Below the pieces are notes generated by a model. It ran no database searches. It was not told the DNA's origin and worked only from the letters and a program-made list of their open reading frames with translations. A stretch of DNA of 64,000 nucleotides from an uncultured Bacteroidales bacterium (GTDB taxonomy: Bacteria; Bacteroidota; Bacteroidia; Bacteroidales; Paludibacteraceae): the NCBI GenBank assembly GCA_934716995.1, contig CAKUYO010000007.1, forward strand, positions 1-64,000, in the 5' to 3' direction. This document shows, piece after piece, positions 1 to 8,538 of the stretch. Every line of letters starts with the position of its first letter. The first letter of the stretch is position 1. Made by a program: the position numbers and the translations under genes.

Positions 1-13
1 ACATTATATACAC

Positions 14-21
14 TAATTTTG
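14..21 (+). promoter_or_regulatory. Bacteroidota -7 element upstream of the first SusF-like gene
   Basis: TAATTTTG matches the TAnnTTTG -7 consensus, 65 bp before the ATG. The matching -33 element would lie outside the window, so the promoter is only half visible. Confidence 0.6.
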
Positions 22-86
22 CAGCGTCTTGATAAAAGACAGCGGATATCAAAACCATAAAAACACAACGTAATACCATTTGAAAC

Positions 87-1808
87 ATGAAGAAACATTT
101 CCTTTTTTCAGTTCTTTTATCTTTTCTTTGCGCAGTCCCCGCTTTGGCATGGGACAATATGTACCTGATCGGTAGTGCGACAGATGCCGGTTGGACTCTT
201 GAAAATGCAGTTGTGATGACCAAAATCAACGATGCCGAATTTGAGTGGTCGGGTGTGCTGCAAGTCGGTGAACTGAAATTTCTGACGCAAAGAAATTGGT
301 GGCAGATGTATGGTCCTGCACACGATGACTATTCTACAGAAAGTACGGACAAGAAGACTTCTTATAATCAGTTGGTGCAACGCAGTACTTATGGTTTGCA
401 GTTCTTTGCTAATGGTGAAAGTACAGACTATGACGATTACAAATTTGGAATTGATAGAGCAGGCTACTATACGTTGCGTGTGAATACGTACACGGGTAAG
501 ATTACTACATTTCCAAAACAGATTTATCCGGTGGGAGACGGCTGTGAGGTGGGCTGGAATGATAAAAGCAGTCTTGCACTTGTGGAAACGGGGTTCGCTT
601 CGGAAGTTTATGAGGGTGATTTGACAATCAATACATCGGGTGAGTTGAAATTCCTAAACCAGCAGAAGTTTACCCAATATCAGTATGGACCCGCTGCATA
701 TGCAGAGCAAATTGCGGGTATGGGTGTTTATTCCATAGAAGGAAGATGGGAAACCGACGGAGATAACAAATATCGCGTTACCCCCCCCGAAGAGTCTGAA
801 TATCATATCGTTGCAGATGTTCGGAATGGACACGGCAACGTACTCAAAGTCTCCAAAAACATTATATTCCAATTTAAGATGGACGCACAGGCCAAAGCGG
901 CTTGGGCGGATATGCCCATGGTCATCCGTTATTGGATGTACTATCAGGACGCAGATGACGCAAATGCGTATGACCATGCGTTCTATCAGACGCTTGCTGC
1001 TGATGCGGACGGTGTCTATACCGCTACCATTCAGGCTGTAGCCCCAGTGAAATTCATTATCCAAACCTGTTCGGATAATTATGGACAATGGTGTGGCGAT
1101 GGCGCACACTGGACCAATGAGATGACCAATAGCGACAACGGTTATACCGCCGACCAAAAGTTCCAAATGGTGTACGAGAACGGACACGTACTGAAGGAAA
1201 CCGATGCTTTTGATGTGGAACAGGATACCTACACCATCCGTTCCCACAAGGGCTATGCGTCTTTTGCGTGGGCTAACGGTTTTGCTGTTCCCGAGGGCGT
1301 GGATGCGTATGTGGGTGCGTGGAAGAACGGGGATATAGAGTTGAGCAGGATTGCGGACGGTATCGTACCTGCCGAGGCAGGGGTGATCCTCTATGATACA
1401 CAAATGCGTGATATGTATGATGTAACGGCTACATCGGAGAACGCCACAGCCTACTATGCAATGACCAACGACCTGCAAGGTGCGGCTACTGCCGATATTA
1501 CGCGCGATGAGAATGTGATGACGTATGTGCTGGGCGATATAGACAACGTGGTAGCGTTCTATGAATACAGGGGCGGTTATATGCCGCAGTACAAAGCCTA
1601 TCTGGTAGCCCACGAGGCACAGAGCGCAGTGCAGAAAGTGCGTATCCGTTTTGCACAAGAGGTTACTACGTCGCTGCCGGACGAGACCGCAGAGACCGGT
1701 GGACCTATCTATGATGTGACGGGACGTGTCTATCCGACGCAGGACATCCGCGAACTGCCGCAGGGCGTTTACTTCCGAAACAGAACAAAAACGGTGGTGC
1801 TGAAATAG
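87..1808 (+). CDS. SusE/SusF-like secreted glycan-binding protein, alpha-glucan locus
   Basis: The 573-aa product begins with a signal peptide ending near AVPALA. At least two repeats of the SusE/SusF type follow, each with the pattern Y(L/P)xGxxxxxGW...ExxGxLxxGxLKFL and aromatic residues (residues about 25-90 and 145-225). This family forms beta-sandwich starch-binding modules at the cell surface. Residues about 235-540 are less clear. The C-terminus has YDVTGR, LPQGVYFRN and a basic TVVLK end, resembling the short sorting-type tails of secreted Bacteroidales proteins (inference). There is no lipobox cysteine, unlike classical SusE and SusF. A run of eight C at 781-788 lies in frame within the gene. 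It heads the locus and is separated from the next binding protein by a small ORF. Confidence 0.75.
   Translation: MKKHFLFSVLLSFLCAVPALAWDNMYLIGSATDAGWTLENAVVMTKINDAEFEWSGVLQVGELKFLTQRNWWQMYGPAHDDYSTESTDKKTSYNQLVQRSTYGLQFFANGESTDYDDYKFGIDRAGYYTLRVNTYTGKITTFPKQIYPVGDGCEVGWNDKSSLALVETGFASEVYEGDLTINTSGELKFLNQQKFTQYQYGPAAYAEQIAGMGVYSIEGRWETDGDNKYRVTPPEESEYHIVADVRNGHGNVLKVSKNIIFQFKMDAQAKAAWADMPMVIRYWMYYQDADDANAYDHAFYQTLAADADGVYTATIQAVAPVKFIIQTCSDNYGQWCGDGAHWTNEMTNSDNGYTADQKFQMVYENGHVLKETDAFDVEQDTYTIRSHKGYASFAWANGFAVPEGVDAYVGAWKNGDIELSRIADGIVPAEAGVILYDTQMRDMYDVTATSENATAYYAMTNDLQGAATADITRDENVMTYVLGDIDNVVAFYEYRGGYMPQYKAYLVAHEAQSAVQKVRIRFAQEVTTSLPDETAETGGPIYDVTGRVYPTQDIRELPQGVYFRNRTKTVVLK
781..788 (+). 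repeat. C8 homopolymer inside the SusF-like gene
   Basis: Eight consecutive C encode part of a Thr-Pro-Pro stretch. A slip of one base would truncate the protein, so this is a possible phase-variation site. The reading frame is open as sequenced. Confidence 0.6.
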
Positions 1809-1826
1809 GTCTATCCACCTTATATC

Positions 1827-1856
1827 AACCTGACATCCACCTGACATCCACCTGAC
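1827..1856 (+). repeat. Short tandem repeat after the first gene
   Basis: Three near-identical units of the type ACCTGACATCC. Similar units recur at 15217-15249 (CCACAGGACATC) and, inside a gene, at 33396-33424. Function unknown. Confidence 0.6.
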
Positions 1857-1885
1857 TTTTATTCACTCATTTAATACACAGAAAA

Positions 1886-2011
1886 ATGAAACATTCCTAT
1901 ATCGCTCCCCGGACGGAGCAAATACCATTGTCCGCAGAGTACGCTATGCTGGCTCCCGCTTCGGTGGGGGTGGGTAACGGTATTATCTGGAAACCCGGCG
2001 ATGTAATTTAA
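1886..2011 (+). CDS. Small 41-aa ORF, MK-x-Y-x-APxxE type peptide
   Basis: This ATG-to-TAA frame encodes a 41-aa peptide that starts MKHSYIAPRTEQIPLS, continues with a Leu/Ala/Gly/Val-rich segment and ends WKPGDVI. Short peptides beginning MKKxYxxPxxExxxL are frequent beside secreted-protein and SusC/D genes in Bacteroidales, usually annotated as hypothetical. The gene fills most of the 241-bp gap between two SusF-like genes and has the same strand. There is no signal peptide or membrane segment. Function is unknown. The call rests on resemblance to that peptide class and on the otherwise unexplained gap; it could still be a chance frame. Confidence 0.5.
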   Translation: MKHSYIAPRTEQIPLSAEYAMLAPASVGVGNGIIWKPGDVI

Positions 2012-2050
2012 TCAACAATCAATACTACTAACTGTTTAATCTAATTGCGT

Positions 2051-3274
2051 ATGAAAACGAAACTTTACGCTCTTTTGGTTGCCACCCTCTTGGTGTGCAA
2101 CGTGTTTGTAGCCAATGCTACACGTCTTTATCTCATTGGTACCTCCACCGAAGCAGGCTGGGCTCTCAACCTGATGGATATGATGGTCGAGGAGAACGGC
2201 TCTTATGTCTGGGTCGGAGACCTCAAAGATGGTTCCCTCAAGTTTATGCTCACTAATATGTCCTTCGGCGATTCTTATGGTGCACCGACAGCCGATGCAC
2301 CTCTGACCATCGGTACTATGGCACTTGGTGAGAACAAAGATGGTGTGGACAACAAGTTTGCCGTTACGGCCGGTCGCTATAGCCTGACGATTACCTTGGG
2401 CGAAACGCCGACTATTGTCGTGGCTGACGGCACCGGTTTGGCAGACAAACGTATCGCCGCTGCCGACATCTATCCCGAAGCCTTGTATGCCATCGGCAAT
2501 GCCACCGAGGCAGGCTGGACACCAGCCAATGCCGTTGAGATGACCGAAACCGAGTATGGAAAATACGAAGGTGGTTTCTATATCAAAAAGGGCGAAAACC
2601 TCGAACTCAAGTTCCTCGCACAAAAGGCTTTTGAGGGTACTCAGTACGGACCTCAAAACGATGGTGAAGAGGTGAAAACCGCAGGCGAGTTCTCTTTTGT
2701 GAAAGCCACAGCAGGCGACCCAAAATACCACACCACGTTCACCGCGGACACCTATTTCAAAGCACAACTCGATATTTCTGCAGGCAAGATGACGCTCACT
2801 CCTGCTACGGCTCCGGTGAAAGTACTCACCACTATGTGGATTATCGGTAACGCTACCGGCGGTTATAATTTTGATGACAATGCCAAAGAGATGACGCTTG
2901 CGTCGGATAGTGTCTGGACATGGACAGGCGATTTGGCAGAAGGCTCGCTGAAATTCTGTGGCAAATGGTGGGTGTGGAACTCCGATTCTTTCGGGGCTAT
3001 GGCGAATGATACCGAACTGGCTGCCGGTAATATGGCTGTGAAAGTGATTGACGGTTGGGCGATTGACGACCAGTTCAAAGTAGCCAAAGCAGGCAATTAT
3101 ACGCTCACCCTCGACATCAAGGCAATGACGCTCAATGTGGTGGTGAATACCACTCCCACGGCTCTCGCTGAGTCTTCGGAGACGGTCTCTCCCGCCAAAG
3201 TGCTCCGCAACGGCAAGGTGCTGCTCCTCCGCGACGGCGTTGCCTACGACCTTTTAGGTAATATCATTTATTAA
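2051..3274 (+). CDS. SusE/SusF-like secreted glycan-binding protein with three repeats
   Basis: The ATG at 2051 is preferred over a TTG two codons upstream because it directly precedes a typical signal peptide (MKTKLYALLVATLLVCN to ANA). The 407-aa product has three copies of the LYxIGxxTxAGW...MTE...YxWxGxLxxGxLKF repeat, at residues about 25-95, 145-220 and 255-330, equivalent to SusE/SusF starch-binding modules. The C-terminus ends KVLRNGKVLLLRDGVAYDLL followed by GNIIY, a tail shared with three other secreted proteins in this window. No lipobox is present. It lies 18 bp upstream of susC and is probably cotranscribed. Role: extra surface binding sites for alpha-glucan, by analogy with SusE/F. 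Confidence 0.75.
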   Translation: MKTKLYALLVATLLVCNVFVANATRLYLIGTSTEAGWALNLMDMMVEENGSYVWVGDLKDGSLKFMLTNMSFGDSYGAPTADAPLTIGTMALGENKDGVDNKFAVTAGRYSLTITLGETPTIVVADGTGLADKRIAAADIYPEALYAIGNATEAGWTPANAVEMTETEYGKYEGGFYIKKGENLELKFLAQKAFEGTQYGPQNDGEEVKTAGEFSFVKATAGDPKYHTTFTADTYFKAQLDISAGKMTLTPATAPVKVLTTMWIIGNATGGYNFDDNAKEMTLASDSVWTWTGDLAEGSLKFCGKWWVWNSDSFGAMANDTELAAGNMAVKVIDGWAIDDQFKVAKAGNYTLTLDIKAMTLNVVVNTTPTALAESSETVSPAKVLRNGKVLLLRDGVAYDLLGNIIY

Positions 3275-3292
3275 TTTTTCAAACAACACATT

Positions 3293-6200
3293 ATGCGCAA
3301 GCGAGAAACGCATGTTCTCCGCGCTGTATTGTTTCTGCTGCTGTTTTCGGTATGCTGCCCCTTGCGGGCGGCTGCCGAGATACGCATCAGCGGTACGGTA
3401 GTGGATAAAGAGAAGGAGCCGCTCATCGGTGTCTCTATTCTGGTGCAGGGTACTTCTATCGGTACCATCACCGACTTTGACGGACATTTCTACCTCAATG
3501 TGCCGGACAAACGCTCCGTCTTGGAGATCAGTTATGTGGGCTACAAAAAACAGGAGATACGTGTCGGCAACGAAATCAATTTCTTTGTTACCCTTGATGA
3601 GGACTCCGAGGCGCTCGACGAAGTAGTCGTGGTCGGGTTCGGCAACCAGAAGAAACTCTCTGTCATCGGTTCTATCCAAGCCCTCGAACCGAAAGAACTG
3701 CAGGTGGGTTCGTCCCGCTCGATGAGCAACAACCTCGCCGGTCAGTTGGCGGGTGTCATCGCCGTGCAGCCCTCGGGTGAGCCGGGTTACGACAACTCCA
3801 ATTTCTGGATTCGCGGTATTGCTTCTTTCTCGGGCAATACCTCCCCGCTGGTGCTGGTGGACGGTGTCGAGCGTTCGCTCAACGACATCGACCCAGCCGA
3901 GATTGAGGCGTTCTCTGTGCTCAAAGACGCTTCAGCCTCGGCTATGTACGGTGTGCGCGGTGCCAACGGTGTTATCCTTATCAACACCAAGCGCGGTAGC
4001 GTAGCTCCGCCGTCGGTGTCGCTGCGTGTGGAGCAGTCGTTCTCCACGCCGACCAAGTTGCCGCAGTTTATCGGTGCCGCCGAGTATATGGACTTGCTCA
4101 ACAACCTGCAGTCCGACCCTAACAAGCGTCTTTTCACCAAGGATCAGATCCTCAAGACCTACTACGGCTACGACCCCGACCTCTATCCCGATGTCGATTG
4201 GATCGATGCCATCACCAACGACCTCGCTTATTCCACCCGCGCGAACCTGAATGTAACGGGCGGTTCGGAGCGTCTGCGCTATGCCCTCACGGGGTCGTAC
4301 TACCACGAGAAAGGTATCATGGCGACCGACGAGACCCTGTCCTATGACACGGGCTCCAAACTCAACCGTTTCAACCTGCGTGCGAATGTCGATCTGGATG
4401 TAACCAAGACCACGCTCCTGCGTTTCAATATCGGCGGTTACTTGCAGCAACTGCGCAAGTCCAATTCGTCCACCGACGATGTCTTTGCCAAAGCCTTCGA
4501 GACCCCGCCTTTCGTCCACCCCGCCATCTATTCCGACGGTACGATACCTATCGCTTCTGCCAACCGCTACAACCCGTGGGCAATGAGTACCCAGAATGGC
4601 TACTACCGCAGCACGGCGGGCAAACTTGAGTCCCTCTTCGCTATCGAGCAGGACTTGAAGTTCATCACCCCCGGACTCAAAGCGAAAGCCACTTTCTCAT
4701 TCGACTATTTCTCGCAGACCTATATGACGCGCGGCAAAAGCCCCGACTACTATAGTGTCGCCAAGTCGCGCAACGACGAGGGTGAACTGGTACATAGTAT
4801 CCTCAAATACGGTTCCGAGTTCCTTGACCATAGCAGCAATGCCGACTATGGCAACAACAGCATCTATTTCGAGGCTGCCCTCAGTTACAACCGCATTTTT
4901 GCGCAGAAGCACGCCGTGGACGCCATGTTCCTCTACAACCTCCGTTCCTACGACAACGGCGACTACCAGCCCTACCGCAACCAGGGTATCGCAGGGCGTC
5001 TCTCCTATACCTATGACCGCCGCTATGTGGCGGAGTTCAACTTCGGCTACAACGGCTCGGAGAATTTCGCCAAAGGCAAACGTTATGGTTTCTTCCCCTC
5101 GGGGGCGATAGGTTGGCTGATGTCGGAGGAACACTGGATGGAGGACGCACGCGATGTGCTTTCCAAACTCAAACTCCGTGCTTCTATCGGTTTGGTCGGC
5201 AACGACAACATCGGCGGCTCGCGCCGTTTCGCCTATATCACCACCATCAACCGCAATGCCAACGGCTATAACTGGGGCTACACGGGCGATGTCTGGTACC
5301 AGGGAATCCAAGAGGGCGAAGTGGGCGTGAGCGACCTGACGTGGGAAACCTCCCGCAAAGCCAATGTGGGCTTCGAACTCGGTCTCTTCAACGACCTCGA
5401 CCTGCAGGTCGATTTCTTCCAGGAACTGCGCAGCAACATCTTTATGCAGCGCAATACCATTCCTACCCAGGTAGGTTTCCTGAGCAATCCGTATGCCAAT
5501 TTCGGCAAGGTGGACAACCGCGGTGTCGATCTCTCGCTCACCTACCACCACCATTTCGAAGCGGGCGTAAATCTCTCTTTCCGCGGTACGTTCACTTATG
5601 CCAAGAATACCATTCTCGAAATCGACGAACCGGAGAGTGTCAAGGGCACCTACCGCAGCCAGACGGGGCAGTCGATCAACACCCTCTACGGCTATTGGGC
5701 GGACGGGCTTTATACCGCCGAGGACTTTGATGCCGACGGCAATCTCGTTTCCGGGCTTCCTGTGCCCGAGTTGGGCGCAACCGTCCGTCCGGGCGACATC
5801 AAATACCTTGATATGAACGGCGACGGCAAAATCACCAACGAAGACCAGGGCTATATCGGCGGCACCAACGACCCGCGTATCGTCTATGGCTTCGGGGCGA
5901 ACATCGATTGGAAGGGTATCGACCTCAGTTTCTTCTTCCAAGGGACGGGCGATTCGTGGCGTATCATTGGCGGCGACGACTATTTCATTCCCGGTTCCGG
6001 TCAGGGCGTGCTTGGCAATGTCTTCACCAACTACAACGACCGCTGGACGGAGGATAACCCCTCGCAGGACGTATTCTGGCCGCGCTTGAGCGAGTCCACC
6101 AACACCAACAACAATGTGGCGTCCACATGGTGGAAAAAGAACATGTCCTTCCTGCGTCTCAAGAGTATCGAACTCGGCTACACCTTGCCCAAGTCGGCTC

Positions 6201-6361
6201 TGCAGAAGATGCACGCCAAGAATTTCCGTATCTTTGTATCGGGCAACAATCTCTTCTATTTCTCGTCCTTCAAACTCTGGGATCCGGAACTCGCCACCAA
6301 CAACGGTCTCCGTTATCCCGCTATGCGGTCGGGTATGATCGGATTGGAGGTCGGTTTCTAA
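3293..6361 (+). CDS. SusC-family TonB-dependent transporter, alpha-glucan locus
   Basis: The 1022-aa outer-membrane protein has a signal peptide (1-28), a carboxypeptidase-regulatory-like domain (about 30-110, GTVVDKEKEPLIGVSILVQG), a TonB-box-like DEVVVVGFG segment near 115, a plug with PLVLVDGVER and AMYGVRGANGVILI, and a long aromatic-rich beta-barrel ending GMIGLEVGF. SusC proteins form the barrel under a SusD lid and import oligosaccharides using TonB energy. It has no STN domain, so it is probably not controlled by an ECF/anti-sigma pair. It is followed by susD after 174 bp. The substrate is inferred from the neighbouring GH97 and SusE-type proteins. Confidence 0.95.
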   Translation: MRKRETHVLRAVLFLLLFSVCCPLRAAAEIRISGTVVDKEKEPLIGVSILVQGTSIGTITDFDGHFYLNVPDKRSVLEISYVGYKKQEIRVGNEINFFVTLDEDSEALDEVVVVGFGNQKKLSVIGSIQALEPKELQVGSSRSMSNNLAGQLAGVIAVQPSGEPGYDNSNFWIRGIASFSGNTSPLVLVDGVERSLNDIDPAEIEAFSVLKDASASAMYGVRGANGVILINTKRGSVAPPSVSLRVEQSFSTPTKLPQFIGAAEYMDLLNNLQSDPNKRLFTKDQILKTYYGYDPDLYPDVDWIDAITNDLAYSTRANLNVTGGSERLRYALTGSYYHEKGIMATDETLSYDTGSKLNRFNLRANVDLDVTKTTLLRFNIGGYLQQLRKSNSSTDDVFAKAFETPPFVHPAIYSDGTIPIASANRYNPWAMSTQNGYYRSTAGKLESLFAIEQDLKFITPGLKAKATFSFDYFSQTYMTRGKSPDYYSVAKSRNDEGELVHSILKYGSEFLDHSSNADYGNNSIYFEAALSYNRIFAQKHAVDAMFLYNLRSYDNGDYQPYRNQGIAGRLSYTYDRRYVAEFNFGYNGSENFAKGKRYGFFPSGAIGWLMSEEHWMEDARDVLSKLKLRASIGLVGNDNIGGSRRFAYITTINRNANGYNWGYTGDVWYQGIQEGEVGVSDLTWETSRKANVGFELGLFNDLDLQVDFFQELRSNIFMQRNTIPTQVGFLSNPYANFGKVDNRGVDLSLTYHHHFEAGVNLSFRGTFTYAKNTILEIDEPESVKGTYRSQTGQSINTLYGYWADGLYTAEDFDADGNLVSGLPVPELGATVRPGDIKYLDMNGDGKITNEDQGYIGGTNDPRIVYGFGANIDWKGIDLSFFFQGTGDSWRIIGGDDYFIPGSGQGVLGNVFTNYNDRWTEDNPSQDVFWPRLSESTNTNNNVASTWWKKNMSFLRLKSIELGYTLPKSALQKMHAKNFRIFVSGNNLFYFSSFKLWDPELATNNGLRYPAMRSGMIGLEVGF

Positions 6362-6535
6362 GACGTATAGTATGTCTTATACCTGGTGCTGACAAGTCTA
6401 TGTTAAACGTATGTGATTTGTATGTGATTCGTATGTGATTGGGCTGTTTTTGCTTGTATTTCAAGCAGAATGTATCAGCCCCGAATATTCGTCAGCACGG
6501 CATATTAATTGTTAATTCTTACTTGTTAATTGAAT
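6362..6535 (+). other. susC-susD intergenic segment
   Basis: Contains near-tandem copies of TATGTGATT at about 6411-6440 but no clear promoter, terminator or hairpin. susC and susD are probably one transcript. Confidence 0.3.
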
Positions 6536-8395
6536 ATGAAAAAAATAGTATATACCATTCTTACCGCCCTTTTGCTGCTTCCTGCGGCATCGTGCAGTTT
6601 CTTGGACAAGGAGCCCGATACCGAGTTAACCCTCGAGATGGTCTTCAACGACAAGACGCGCACTATGGGATGGCTGGCGAATGTCTATTCCGACATACCC
6701 GATCCCTATATGGGCTACGCGCGTTTCCTCGGGTGGGATATCCTCGGCGATGATATGACCCCCTCGGAGCGTTGGCGCCAGTGGAACTGGAAAGTCATAC
6801 CTTATTTGCTTGGCGAATGGACACCTACCAGCGACTGGGACGGCAACTACTGGGCTTCGCTTCCGCAGCGTATCCGTGAAGCCAACATCTTTATCGAGAA
6901 CGTCCACGCCCTCCCCGACCAGGGTATCTCCAATCAGGAGGTTGAGTATATGAAAGCCGAGTGCCAATGTATGATCGCCTACTACTACTGGCTTTTGGTC
7001 AATACCTATGGCGCTATCCCCTTCACCCCGGGCGTTATCTATTCAACGGATGCCGCTGCCGCTGACCTCCAGATCGGGCAAGTGCCTTACTATACGGTCA
7101 TCAACTGGTGCGACTCCGTGCTGCTCAATGTGGCGGACAGGCTGCCCGCCAAGTACAGCAGTGCGCAGAAATACGGGCGTGCCACTTCCGTTATGGCGCT
7201 TGCCATTCGTGCCCGTATGCTTCTCTATGCCGCTTCGCCGCTGGTCAACGGCAATACCGACTATGCGGGTTATACCAATGCCGACGGTGTGGAGATATTC
7301 TCGCAGACCTACGACCCCGAGCGCTGGCGCAAAGCCGCCGATGCCTGCAAACTGCTCATCGAGACGGCTGAGGCTTCGGGCTACGAACTTTATATCGAGC
7401 GCAACAAAAACGGTGACATCGACCCATTCATGTCTGTGCAGAACATACTGCTTGCCAAATACGACGAGGGCAATACCGAGATTCTCTTTGCCCGTCCGGG
7501 CGGTTGCGACTATACCGAATACGAGAAGCATATCACCCCTGCCAACTCGGGCGGATCGGGCGGTCTGGGCGTTACCCAGTCCCTCGTGGACGCTTTCTTT
7601 ATGGAGAACGGTCTGCCCATCTCCGACCCCGATTCCCACTATGAATCCACGGGCTTTGAGGAAAACGCCGTAACCAATGATGCCACTTCGTGGGACGAGG
7701 AGATCAACGGCGGGGCTGTTACCTATCCGCATACCTGCAAGATGTATTGCCACCGCGAACCGCGTTTCTATGTCGCCGTCTCGTTCCACAATTCCTACTT
7801 CACGCAGGAGGAGCGTACCTTCAATTTCCTCAACGGAGGTGCCGACAATATCCACACCCACGATGCGCCGCAGAACGGCTATCTCTTGCGCAAGAAAGTA
7901 CACCCGAAGACCCATGTCAAAGAGGGCAATTTCCAATACCGTCCGGGTGTCCTCTACCGTTTGGGCGAAGCCTATCTCAACTATGCCGAAGCCCTCAACG
8001 AGTGCGACCCCGGCAATGCGGAGATACTCACGTATCTCAACAAGATCCGTCAGCGTGCGGGCGTCCGCACCTACACCACGGGGGCTACCAACTCTGCCGA
8101 GATACACGTGGATATGGCACAGGACGCTATGCGCGAGACTATCCGCCGCGAACGCCGCGTGGAACTCTGCTGCGAGGGCTTGCGTTACGACGACCTGCGA
8201 CGTTGGAAACTGGCGGAGACCGTCCTCAACGGACCGCAATACGGTATGAACTTCAGCGGCAAGGACGAAACCAACTTTTTCCAACTCACCGCCTACCAGA
8301 CGCGTGTGTACCGTCAGTCCTACTATTGGTTCCCTATTCACCAGAACCAAATGGATAAGAACGCCAAACTCGTCCAAACCCCGTTCTGGAAATAA
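6536..8395 (+). CDS. SusD-family outer-membrane lipoprotein, alpha-glucan locus
   Basis: The ATG at 6536 is chosen over a TTG at 6530 because it starts the signal peptide directly. The 619-aa product has a lipobox ending at Cys20 (PAASC), followed by SFLDKEPDTE. The body shows SusD landmarks: TPR-like helices in the first half (RIREANIFIENV, EVEYMKAECQCMIAYYYWLL, YGAIPFT) and the C-terminal RLGEAYLNYAEALNE, LNKIRQRAGV, TIRRERRVELCCEGLRYDDL and YYWFPIHQNQ motifs of the RagB/SusD fold. It caps SusC and binds the glycan. At 619 residues it is slightly long for the family. Same operon as susC. Confidence 0.94.
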   Translation: MKKIVYTILTALLLLPAASCSFLDKEPDTELTLEMVFNDKTRTMGWLANVYSDIPDPYMGYARFLGWDILGDDMTPSERWRQWNWKVIPYLLGEWTPTSDWDGNYWASLPQRIREANIFIENVHALPDQGISNQEVEYMKAECQCMIAYYYWLLVNTYGAIPFTPGVIYSTDAAAADLQIGQVPYYTVINWCDSVLLNVADRLPAKYSSAQKYGRATSVMALAIRARMLLYAASPLVNGNTDYAGYTNADGVEIFSQTYDPERWRKAADACKLLIETAEASGYELYIERNKNGDIDPFMSVQNILLAKYDEGNTEILFARPGGCDYTEYEKHITPANSGGSGGLGVTQSLVDAFFMENGLPISDPDSHYESTGFEENAVTNDATSWDEEINGGAVTYPHTCKMYCHREPRFYVAVSFHNSYFTQEERTFNFLNGGADNIHTHDAPQNGYLLRKKVHPKTHVKEGNFQYRPGVLYRLGEAYLNYAEALNECDPGNAEILTYLNKIRQRAGVRTYTTGATNSAEIHVDMAQDAMRETIRRERRVELCCEGLRYDDLRRWKLAETVLNGPQYGMNFSGKDETNFFQLTAYQTRVYRQSYYWFPIHQNQMDKNAKLVQTPFWK

Positions 8396-8431
8396 CCCGA
8401 TAAACGGAAATAGCGGAAGTGCTTGATTTTG

Positions 8432-8520
8432 TTCCGCCGTAGGCGAATAAGATTTATGGCAATTCAACTGTTTCCCACAATGAGATTTACTTGGATTTCT
8501 TGCCGCTTGCGGCAAAGGAA
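8432..8520 (+). repeat. Dispersed intergenic repeat, family B (copy 1)
   Basis: Begins CCGCCGTAGGCGAATAAG and ends TTGCCGCTTGCGGCAAAGGA, a hairpin. Further copies are at 33621-33725, 43511-43622 and 55972-56085. It sits between susD and susE and may act as an RNA hairpin attenuating expression. Confidence 0.75.
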
Positions 8521-8538
8521 ATATAAATTACAGACTCT

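Noticed and set aside
654..1847. A 397-codon minus-strand frame opposite the first SusF-like gene
   Set aside because: Rich in Ile, His and Arg without domain pattern; the + frame has a signal peptide and repeats.
4697..6214. A 505-codon minus-strand frame opposite susC
   Set aside because: Shadow frame; it lacks any family motif and lies wholly inside a clear SusC gene.
6439..6753. A 104-codon + frame overlapping the susD start
   Set aside because: It overlaps the SusD signal-peptide region in another frame and has no signal or motif.
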